Below are positions 56,968-64,000 of a DNA stretch of 64,000 nucleotides, piece after piece. Position 1 is the stretch's first letter. Each line of letters begins with the position of its first letter. Position numbers and translations under genes: made by a program. Source of the DNA: Synechococcus sp. M16.1 (GTDB lineage: Bacteria; Cyanobacteriota; Cyanobacteriia; PCC-6307; Cyanobiaceae); contig NZ_CP047954.1 in the NCBI RefSeq assembly GCF_014279895.1, positions 248,001-312,000 on the forward strand, read 5' to 3'. The notes beneath the pieces were generated by a model. The model had not been told where the DNA came from. It did not search any database and saw only the letters and a list, made by a program, of their open reading frames with translations.

Positions 56968-58653
56968 TCAGAGGGGGATGAGCCCCAGGCCGTTGTGGAC
57001 TCTCGGGGTGCTGCTTCGGCCATTCATCACGGTGCGTCCGGCCACCACGAGGGTGGTGGAGCTGCCGCCATCCATGTTCAAGGCATCGCGCAGCCCCAGT
57101 TGCTGGGCTGCCAGGGCTGTTTCCACAAGGGTGGGATCACTGCCGGCAGCGCCACGCAAGGTCATCAGCCACTGACCGCTCGGCCCCTGGGCCACCACCG
57201 TTCTTGGTGCCGCCAAGCTCATGAAGCCCGGGCTGAATCCCTCCTGACGTCCATTCAGCACCACGTTGCCGTTCTGCATCAGCAGTGGACCGCCGCCGAG
57301 AACATTGGGTTGTTGCGCGAGGGGGGAGAGTGATCTTTCTGTCACCTGGATCCGATCACCAGGCCGTGCTGGCAGTGGCGTGCGTCCCCGGGCCACCACC
57401 AATTCAGCGTCTTTGGGGATGGCGATGCCGCGTTGCAGGCTGTTCTTGTCGACCGTTGCTTCGACGCGGCCGCCGCGAATCAACAGTGCTTCCTCCTCGC
57501 CGCTCAGGGCCCGGTAGCGGGGCCCCCATGCAGGTGTGTAGAGGCTCAGCCCCTTCTGGACGTAGCCGCTGTTGAGTGCCATGAGGCTCCAACGGCGACC
57601 GTTGTTCACCTGCAGCGTCTGATTCAGACGCAGCCGGCCGAACTGCAGATCCCCTGAGGATCCCCAAGCGATCACACCGCGGTTCAGGATCGGACCGGAT
57701 AGCCAGACCCCCTGATGCCGCACGGCCCCCAAGGGGAGTTGGTTGATCCGGTTGAAAAAGCCTCCGTTCACTGCGACCAGTGCCCCGGCGGGTTGGGAGA
57801 GCTGAGGTAGAAAACGCAGCCCCTGTTGCTGCTCGGCTTTGACCAGAGGCTGAAGGGTGATGCCGAGACGGCTCAGCCGTCCGCCGGCACGGAACACCTG
57901 AATGGGTTTCACCCCCACCTTGATGGTGCGTTGCTCCAGGACGAAGCCCCGCCTCAGCCATTCGGCCACAGCTGGGTTGCGGAGGGGGAGACGTGCGCGC
58001 TGGACCGGGCGGCGACCACCGGTCTGCACACCATCCAGCACCACCCGCCAAGGGGACGCCAGGCTCAGGCTCCTCAGCTTGGTGGCTTGTCCCTTCAGCA
58101 CAAGGCCGCCGTGGCGATGCAGCTGTGGCGAGAGCCCCCATGCCTTGAGTTGACGTTGCTGGGTCCGCGACAGCTTGAGCTCCAGCAACAGGTCGTCGTT
58201 CAAGCGCTGCACCAGGGCGGGACCGTTCAGGTCCAGCACCAACCGATCGGCGGTTGAACCCTTGCCGCGGCGCAGGTTGTTCACCGTTGGTGGGGGCAGC
58301 CGAAGCTCCAAGGTGTTTCCCCTCACTTGGGCGCGGACGCCAGTCGCGGCCAGCCAGTCGCTCACTTCGAGGCCGACTTCATCGCCGAGTGAACGGGTCG
58401 CCAATGCGGTCAATGCGACCGTTCGACCAAACCATTCCAGTGCTTCTCCATCGAGACGGGACACCCGCCGGAAACCCAGACGGGATTCCAGAACCTCCAA
58501 GGGCAGCCAAAGTTCCTCCGGTTCTGCGTCGCTGCCCCGCCAGAGCCATACCGCTTTGCTGCGCTCTCTCCCGATCAGCACCTCCTCACCGCTCTGGTTC
58601 GGCACAGGGCGAAGCTCAGGCGGTGGCGCGGGAAGTGGGGCAAAGGCCAGCAT
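56968..58653 (-). CDS. Phosphodiester glycosidase family protein (NAGPA-like)
   Basis: The 561-residue protein has a proline-rich N-terminal part and, from about residue 270, a phosphodiester glycosidase domain: GALVAVNGGFFNRINQLPLG, RGVIAWGSSGDLQFGRLRL, LGGGPLLMQNGNVVLNGRQE, and LRDALNMDGGSSTTLVVAGR with the family NxDGGSS motif. Members remove GlcNAc from phosphodiesters, such as those of lysosomal enzymes or bacterial polysaccharides. The first 260 residues have no clear motif beyond repeated strands. No signal peptide was evident. It lies upstream of the IscA-like gene and is divergent from glutamate synthase. Confidence 0.8.
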   Translation of the reverse strand: MLAFAPLPAPPPELRPVPNQSGEEVLIGRERSKAVWLWRGSDAEPEELWLPLEVLESRLGFRRVSRLDGEALEWFGRTVALTALATRSLGDEVGLEVSDWLAATGVRAQVRGNTLELRLPPPTVNNLRRGKGSTADRLVLDLNGPALVQRLNDDLLLELKLSRTQQRQLKAWGLSPQLHRHGGLVLKGQATKLRSLSLASPWRVVLDGVQTGGRRPVQRARLPLRNPAVAEWLRRGFVLEQRTIKVGVKPIQVFRAGGRLSRLGITLQPLVKAEQQQGLRFLPQLSQPAGALVAVNGGFFNRINQLPLGAVRHQGVWLSGPILNRGVIAWGSSGDLQFGRLRLNQTLQVNNGRRWSLMALNSGYVQKGLSLYTPAWGPRYRALSGEEEALLIRGGRVEATVDKNSLQRGIAIPKDAELVVARGRTPLPARPGDRIQVTERSLSPLAQQPNVLGGGPLLMQNGNVVLNGRQEGFSPGFMSLAAPRTVVAQGPSGQWLMTLRGAAGSDPTLVETALAAQQLGLRDALNMDGGSSTTLVVAGRTVMNGRSSTPRVHNGLGLIPL

Positions 58654-58755
58654 GAAATGCCTTGGCGGAGAGGCGCCTGCCTAGGATCGTCCCTCGAGAT
58701 GGATTCTGCAGAGCTCGAAGCTGCAGGCCCATGCGATCGTCCGGTTGAGTTCCCT

Positions 58756-61700
58756 ATGTCTGACGCCATCCGTTCCGCTGTCTGGCCTTACTGCGACAGC
58801 CCTGCACCCGAGGTTGTTGCGGGCGAGAAGGATGCGTGTGGCGTTGGTTTCCTGGCCCAGCTCCAGGGGCAGGCCAGTCACTGGGTGCTGGAGCAGGCCC
58901 TGCGTGGTCTGGGATGCATGGAGCACCGTGGCGGTTGCGGGGGAGATGGCGACTCCGGAGACGGCGCGGGGGTGCTGTGTGAAATTCCCTGGTCGTATCT
59001 GAAAGCCGTCTGGCCCGAGGCGGCTGCAGCACGGGGCCTCGGCATGATGTTCATGCCGACCGATGCCAGCCGTCGTGCTGAGGTTCGGGGCCTGTGTGAT
59101 GAAGAGGCCAAAGCCCTTGGCTTGCAGCCTCTGGGGTGGCGAACGGTGCCCGTCGACCCTGCGGTTCTCGGTCCTTTGGCTCGTGCCACAGCCCCAGTGA
59201 TCGAGCAGTGGGTGCTGAATGGTGATGCCGACGACGCAAGCTTTGATGGCCAGCTGCTGCGGTTGCGGCGCCGTATCGGTGCCCGTGTGCGGGCCGCTCT
59301 GGGTGCTGAGGTGGCCCAGGACGTTTATGTCGCCTCCCTGAGCAGCCGGACGGTTGTCTACAAGGGAATGGTGCGATCCGAGGTGCTGGCGCAGTTCTAC
59401 GCCGACCTGCAGGACCCACGATTTGAGGTGAGCTTTGCGGTGTATCACCGCCGTTTCAGCACCAACACCCTGCCGCGCTGGCCCCTGGCTCAGCCGATGC
59501 GGCTTCTGGGGCACAACGGCGAAATCAACACGCTGCTGGGCAACCTCAACTGGGCCAAGGCTTCAGAAGCCAGCCTCGAGAACGTCTGGGGTGAGGCGGC
59601 TGATGACCTGATTCCGGTGGTGAACCCTGCCTTCAGCGATTCCGCCAACCTGGACGCCACTCTGGAATTGATGGTGCGCAGTGGGCGGTCGATCACCGAC
59701 AGCCTGATCACACTGGTGCCCGAAGCGTTTCGCAATCAGCCCGATCTCGACAGCCGTCCTGATGTGACGGCGATGTACGAATTCAACGCGGGAATTCAGG
59801 AACCCTGGGACGGCCCGGCCCTGTTGGTGTTCGCCGACGGCAAGCGAGTGGGTGCAACGCTTGATCGCAATGGGCTGCGTCCGGCGCGTTGGTGCACCAC
59901 TGCTGACGGCTTCGTGATCATGGGATCGGAGACCGGCGTGGTGGATCTCAGCGGCAAGACGATTGTTCAGAAAGGTCGTCTTGGTCCGGGTCAGATGGTG
60001 GCCGTCGATCTTGAACGCGGCGAGTTGCTCGACAACTGGTCGGTGAAGGAAGACGCGGCGCAGCGATTCCCTTATGCCGATTGGCTGCAGAAGCATCGCC
60101 GCGGCGTGGCCCCCCAGCCCTGGACCCAGGAACGGCAGGTGGGTGAACTCGATCTGCTGCGGTTGCAGACCGCGATGGGGTTCACCGCCGAAGACTTCGA
60201 TCTGATCATCGAGGACATGGCTGCCCTCGGCAAGGAGCCGACCTACTGCATGGGCGATGACATCCCCCTGGCGGTGCTCTCCGACAAGCCCCACCTGCTT
60301 TACGACTATTTCAAGCAGCGTTTCGCCCAGGTCACCAACCCTCCGATCGATCCCCTGCGGGAAAAGCTGGTGATGAGTCTGGAGATGCACCTGGGTGAGC
60401 GCCGGCCCGCCCTGAAGCCCCAGCCGGAAGCTGCCTCCGTCATCCATCTGGAGACGCCCGTTCTGAACGAGGCGGAACTGGCGGCCATCAGTGAGCAGGG
60501 TTTGCCCGTCAAGACGGTCTCCACCCAGGTGGCTGTGGAGTCGTGTGCGGGAGGCCTGCAACAGGCCATCGCGGCGCTGTGCAGCGTTGCGGAACAGGTG
60601 GTGCGTGACGGAGCCCAAGTTCTGGTGCTGTCCGACCGGGTCGATGGCACGGGGGCGGCTGCCCCGCTGACCCCCACAACGGTGGCGATGCCTGCCTTGC
60701 TGGCCGTGGGTGCTGTTCATCACCATCTGCTGCGCCAGAAGCTGCGGCTGCAGTGCTCTCTGGTGGTGGATACGGCCCAGTGCTGGAGCACCCATCACAT
60801 GGCCTGCCTGATCGGTTACGGCGCCAGTGCCGTCTGCCCCTGGCTCACCTGGGAGACCACCCGCCACTGGCTGGATCACCCCAAGACCAAGAAGCGGATC
60901 GAACAGGGCAAGTTGCCCGCCCTGGATGCCAATCAAGCCCAGGCCAATGTTCGTGAGTCGCTGGAGAACGGCCTGCGCAAGATCCTCTCCAAGATCGGAA
61001 TTTCATTGCTGGCCAGCTACCACGGCGCTCAGATCTTTGAAGCGATCGGCCTGGGAGCGGATGTGGTGGAGACCGCCTTCACCGGAACGACCAGCCGTGT
61101 TGCCGGCATGACTTTGGCCGAGCTGGCGAACGAAACGCTCTCGATGCACGCCAAGGCTTTCCCTGAGCTCAACCGCAGCAAGCTCGAATTCATGGGCTTC
61201 GTTCAGTACCGCAGTGGTGCTGAGTACCACCGCAACAATCCCGAGCTGTCGAAGGCGCTGCACAAGGCGGTGGCTCAGGGCCCTGGTTACGACCACTTCT
61301 CCACTTACCAGGCCTTGTTGGAGAACCGACCGGTGATGGCCCTGCGGGACCTGCTGGAGTTCAAGTTGGCTCCTACCCCAGTGCCCCTGGATCAGGTGGA
61401 GAGCGTCGAGAGCATCTGCACCCGCTTCTGCACGGGCGGCATGAGCCTGGGCGCTTTGTCCCGCGAAGCCCATGAAGTGTTGGCCGTGGCGATGAATCGC
61501 ATCGGCGGCAAGAGCAACAGCGGTGAAGGCGGCGAAGACCCTGCCCGCTTCCAGATCCTCAAGGATGTGGATGGCGAGGGCCGTTCCGCTTCATTCCCCA
61601 GCATTGGGGGTTTGCGCAATGGGGACACCGCCTGCTCGGCAATCAAGCAGGTGGCTTCAGGTCGTTTCGGTGTGACGGCGGAATACCTCCGCAGCGGCAA

Positions 61701-63357
61701 GCAGCTGGAGATCAAGGTGGCCCAGGGCGCCAAGCCCGGTGAAGGTGGTCAGCTGCCAGGACCCAAGGTCGATAAGTACATCGCCTGGTTGCGCAACAGC
61801 AAGCCAGGTGTGGCCTTGATTTCACCGCCGCCACACCACGACATCTATTCGATTGAAGACCTGGCGCAGTTGATCCATGACCTGCATCAGGTGCATCCCG
61901 CTGCTCCCGTGAGCGTGAAGCTGGTGGCCGAGATCGGGATTGGCACCATCGCTGCTGGTGTGGCCAAGGCCAACGCCGATGTGATCCAGATCTCCGGTCA
62001 CGACGGTGGCACCGGTGCCTCTCCCCTGAGTTCGATCAAGCACGCCGGCAGCCCCTGGGAACTGGGCCTCACCGAGGTGCATCGTTCCCTGGTGGAAAAC
62101 GGTTTGCGCGATCGGGTTCTGTTGCGCGCCGATGGAGGCCTAAAAACAGGCTGGGATGTGGTGATCGCTGCCTTGCTGGGGGCGGAGGAATACGGCTTCG
62201 GCTCGATCGCGATGATCGCCGAGGGCTGCGTCATGGCTCGCGTCTGTCACACCAATAACTGCCCTGTGGGAGTGGCCACGCAGAAGGAGAACCTGCGCAA
62301 GCGTTTCACCGGCATTCCTGAGCACGTCGTGAATTTCTTCTGGTACGTCGCCGAGGAAGTGCGTCAGCTGATGAGCCTGCTCGGCGTCAGCCGTCTCGAG
62401 GAGCTGATTGGTCGCACCGATCTGCTCCAGGCCCGCTCGGTTGATCTGGCCAAGACCAAGGGTGTGGATCTCTCCAGCCTGCTGGCCCCGATCAGCGGCG
62501 CCGAAGATCGCTCCTGGCTTCGCCACAGCGACGAGGCCCACGGCAATGGACCGATCCTTGAGGATCAGCTCCTGGCTGACGCTGAGCTGATGGCTGCCTT
62601 GGAGAACCACGGTTCCATCAGCCGCAGCATCGAGATCATCAACACCGATCGCAGTGTCTGTGCTCGTCTGGCCGGTGAAATCGCCCAGCGCCATGGCAAC
62701 CGCGGCTTCAAGGGACAGCTCGATCTCACCTTCCGGGGTGCGGCAGGCCAGAGCTTCGGGGCCTTCCTGGTGCAGGGCATGCAGGTTCGTCTGGAAGGCG
62801 AGGCCAACGACTACGTGGGCAAGGGCATGAACAGTGGTTGCATCACCCTGGTGCCATCAGACGGTTGTGCTTCTCCGGGTGACCAGGTGATCCTTGGCAA
62901 CACCTGTCTCTACGGGGCCACCGGCGGTGAGTTGTTTGCCCATGGCCGGGCTGGTGAGCGCTTCGGTGTTCGCAACAGTGGCGCCCGCACGGTTGTGGAG
63001 GGAGCTGGTGACCACTGCTGTGAGTACATGACCGGTGGCGTTGTGGTGGTGCTTGGCAGCACCGGCCGCAATGTCGGCGCTGGTATGACCGGTGGAGTGA
63101 CCTTCCTGATGGATGAGGAGGGGCGTGTCGCTCCTCGGGTGAACCCGGAGATTGTTGAGGTCTGCACCATCACCACCCATGAGCAGGAGTCGCTGCTGAA
63201 GGGTCTGCTGGAACGGCATGTGGCGCTCACGGGAAGCGAGAAGGCTGCTGCTCTCCTGGCCGATTGGTCTGCGGCGAAGGGTCGCTTCAAGGTGTTGGTC
63301 CCCCCCAGTGAGCGGGAGGCGATGGGATTGGCTGACAAGCAGGCTGTGGCGGCCTAG
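58756..63357 (+). CDS. gltB: Ferredoxin-dependent glutamate synthase
   Basis: This 1533-residue enzyme makes two glutamates from glutamine and 2-oxoglutarate and is central to ammonium assimilation. The N-terminal glutaminase nucleophile is Cys28 in KDACGVGFLAQLQ, which would become the first residue after removal of a 27-residue propeptide. The FMN and 2-oxoglutarate region includes GGKSNSGEGGEDPARF and GISLLASYHGAQIFEAIGLG. The 3Fe-4S cysteines are Cys1158, Cys1164 and Cys1169 in CVMARVCHTNNCPVG. A GXGXG-rich C-terminal domain completes it. The start is ATG 58756; longer frames with other starts exist upstream. Confidence 0.97.
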   Translation: MSDAIRSAVWPYCDSPAPEVVAGEKDACGVGFLAQLQGQASHWVLEQALRGLGCMEHRGGCGGDGDSGDGAGVLCEIPWSYLKAVWPEAAAARGLGMMFMPTDASRRAEVRGLCDEEAKALGLQPLGWRTVPVDPAVLGPLARATAPVIEQWVLNGDADDASFDGQLLRLRRRIGARVRAALGAEVAQDVYVASLSSRTVVYKGMVRSEVLAQFYADLQDPRFEVSFAVYHRRFSTNTLPRWPLAQPMRLLGHNGEINTLLGNLNWAKASEASLENVWGEAADDLIPVVNPAFSDSANLDATLELMVRSGRSITDSLITLVPEAFRNQPDLDSRPDVTAMYEFNAGIQEPWDGPALLVFADGKRVGATLDRNGLRPARWCTTADGFVIMGSETGVVDLSGKTIVQKGRLGPGQMVAVDLERGELLDNWSVKEDAAQRFPYADWLQKHRRGVAPQPWTQERQVGELDLLRLQTAMGFTAEDFDLIIEDMAALGKEPTYCMGDDIPLAVLSDKPHLLYDYFKQRFAQVTNPPIDPLREKLVMSLEMHLGERRPALKPQPEAASVIHLETPVLNEAELAAISEQGLPVKTVSTQVAVESCAGGLQQAIAALCSVAEQVVRDGAQVLVLSDRVDGTGAAAPLTPTTVAMPALLAVGAVHHHLLRQKLRLQCSLVVDTAQCWSTHHMACLIGYGASAVCPWLTWETTRHWLDHPKTKKRIEQGKLPALDANQAQANVRESLENGLRKILSKIGISLLASYHGAQIFEAIGLGADVVETAFTGTTSRVAGMTLAELANETLSMHAKAFPELNRSKLEFMGFVQYRSGAEYHRNNPELSKALHKAVAQGPGYDHFSTYQALLENRPVMALRDLLEFKLAPTPVPLDQVESVESICTRFCTGGMSLGALSREAHEVLAVAMNRIGGKSNSGEGGEDPARFQILKDVDGEGRSASFPSIGGLRNGDTACSAIKQVASGRFGVTAEYLRSGKQLEIKVAQGAKPGEGGQLPGPKVDKYIAWLRNSKPGVALISPPPHHDIYSIEDLAQLIHDLHQVHPAAPVSVKLVAEIGIGTIAAGVAKANADVIQISGHDGGTGASPLSSIKHAGSPWELGLTEVHRSLVENGLRDRVLLRADGGLKTGWDVVIAALLGAEEYGFGSIAMIAEGCVMARVCHTNNCPVGVATQKENLRKRFTGIPEHVVNFFWYVAEEVRQLMSLLGVSRLEELIGRTDLLQARSVDLAKTKGVDLSSLLAPISGAEDRSWLRHSDEAHGNGPILEDQLLADAELMAALENHGSISRSIEIINTDRSVCARLAGEIAQRHGNRGFKGQLDLTFRGAAGQSFGAFLVQGMQVRLEGEANDYVGKGMNSGCITLVPSDGCASPGDQVILGNTCLYGATGGELFAHGRAGERFGVRNSGARTVVEGAGDHCCEYMTGGVVVVLGSTGRNVGAGMTGGVTFLMDEEGRVAPRVNPEIVEVCTITTHEQESLLKGLLERHVALTGSEKAAALLADWSAAKGRFKVLVPPSEREAMGLADKQAVAA

Positions 63358-63372
63358 CGCCGTCCCCAGTCC

Positions 63373-63681
63373 GTGGCCTGGTTCGTCAAGACCGAAACCT
63401 TCACGGCCGTCGCCGCCGCTCTCTCCGTTGAGCAGCGGCGATCCACCCTGGAGGCTCACCGCCATTGGGTTTCAGAGGAAGCTGCAGCAGGCCGCCGTCT
63501 ACGCAGCGGCTACCTGGTGGATGGTGATCGGCGTCCGGGCGGCGGGGGTTTGTTGATCTTTGAAGCGTCGTCCTATGCCGATGCTCTGGCGTGGGTGCAG
63601 AACGACCCGATGATCCGCGATGGCCTCGTGGACTGGCAGGTGCAGGAATGGATCCCCGTCAGCGGGGATGGCTGGCCATGA
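63373..63681 (+). CDS. YciI-like protein
   Basis: The 102-residue protein starts at GTG ([20 protein letters not shown]) and contains [20 protein letters not shown] and [20 protein letters not shown]. The ferredoxin-like fold with a conserved His near HRHWV and the end [16 protein letters not shown] matches the YCII-related domain. Function is unknown in cyanobacteria. The gene begins 15 bp after glutamate synthase, so the two are probably co-transcribed. Its last 23 bp overlap the 3' end of lipA on the other strand. Confidence 0.85.
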   Translation: MAWFVKTETFTAVAAALSVEQRRSTLEAHRHWVSEEAAAGRRLRSGYLVDGDRRPGGGGLLIFEASSYADALAWVQNDPMIRDGLVDWQVQEWIPVSGDGWP

Positions 63682-64000
63682 GCCGTTGCACTTCGCCGGC
63701 GTGGTAGCTGCTGCGGGTGAGTGGTGTGCTGACCACCTGGAGGAAGCCCAGCTCCTTTTCGCCCACGGTTCTGTAGGTCTCGAATTGCTCCGGGGTGACA
63801 AAGCGGTCGACGGCCAGGTGCTTGGGGCCAGGTGAGAGGTACTGACCGATGGTGACGATGTCGACCTTGTGTTTGCGCAGATCCCGGAGCGTCTCGATCA
63901 CCTCTTCATCGGTTTCCCCGAGCCCCACCATCAGGCCCGACTTGCTGTAGGCCTTGGGCCATTGGTCCCGCACCCGTTGCAGCAGCTCGAGGGAGCGTTC
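63659..64000 (-). CDS. lipA: Lipoyl synthase, C-terminal part (5' end outside window)
   Basis: The reading frame runs off the window end, so the N-terminal cysteine motifs are not visible. The visible part, [20 protein letters not shown], then [40 protein letters not shown] and [12 protein letters not shown], is the C-terminal half of lipoyl synthase, a radical SAM enzyme that inserts sulfur into protein-bound octanoyl groups. The conserved C-terminal Ser-Ser-Tyr-His-Ala motif includes a serine cluster ligand. It overlaps the YciI gene by 23 bp. Confidence 0.95.
   Translation of the reverse strand, partial: ERSLELLQRVRDQWPKAYSKSGLMVGLGETDEEVIETLRDLRKHKVDIVTIGQYLSPGPKHLAVDRFVTPEQFETYRTVGEKELGFLQVVSTPLTRSSYHAGEVQRLMASHPR

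Noticed and set aside
59563-60936. Minus-strand frame of 457 codons
   Set aside because: It is antisense to glutamate synthase and has no recognisable domain.

Overview
The window is about 60% GC and looks like chromosomal DNA of a marine picocyanobacterium, most likely Synechococcus. It carries photosystem II genes (psbN, psbH, psbO, psbA), ntcA, crtR, ferredoxin-dependent glutamate synthase, many cyanobacteria-specific DUF families (DUF3146, DUF3084, DUF3177, DUF565/Ycf20, DUF2555, DUF1997), LL-diaminopimelate aminotransferase and a split str ribosomal cluster. I did not try to name a strain. No IS element, prophage, CRISPR array or rRNA operon was seen. Two tRNA genes are present.

Layout. 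1-3.8 kb: 3' part of a GH38 alpha-mannosidase, psbN (antisense), psbH, tatA, pth, DUF3146. 3.8-6.9 kb (minus): rph, ntcA, DUF3084 protein and an RNase H-fold protein. ntcA has a textbook NtcA-activated promoter. 7-9.6 kb: CobO-like protein and dcd face thyX and a TxlA-type thioredoxin. 9.7-18 kb: lytic transglycosylase, glmM, and a minus-strand run FIST protein - trmB - ictB-like - GlcNAc-kinase-like. 18-28.6 kb: DUF3177, ileS, tRNA-Leu, crtR, gatC, a creatininase-family gene, a 47-aa membrane protein, a queuosine-precursor transporter, 3-methyladenine glycosylase, pyrB, an NDH-2 remnant and ycf20. 28.8-37.6 kb: tRNA-Ala, DUF2555, coaBC, psbO, sat, ftsH, an Eda-like aldolase, a histone-H1-like basic protein, aroC and a cupin. 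37.6-48.8 kb: psbA (D1 with Glu130) divergent from a radical SAM gene, then a CPBP protease, clpS, dapL, a TIGR03960-type radical SAM protein, rne and rnhB. 48.7-64 kb: DUF1997, pheA, an MPBQ/MSBQ-type methyltransferase, a LON-domain protein, the rpsL-rpsG-fusA-tuf-rpsJ cluster, an IscA-like protein, a phosphodiester glycosidase, glutamate synthase, a YciI protein and the 3' end of lipA.

Themes. Photosystem II synthesis and repair are represented by psbA, psbO, psbH, psbN, FtsH, the radical SAM gene beside psbA and crtR. Nitrogen control and assimilation are represented by ntcA and glutamate synthase. Amino-sugar handling is represented by glmM, a GlcNAc-kinase-like protein, a GH38 enzyme and a phosphodiester glycosidase.

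The most unusual observations are: almost every convergent gene pair overlaps at its 3' ends or lies within 20 bp; an NDH-2 gene appears to have lost its middle, joining the N-terminal Rossmann motif to the C-terminal anchor; a CobO/BtuR-like protein lacks its P-loop; an Eda-like protein keeps the Schiff-base lysine but lacks other expected residues; a probable ribbon-helix-helix protein carries a histone-H1-like tail; and four hairpins lie in a row downstream of psbA. I did not find a clearly new multigene system.
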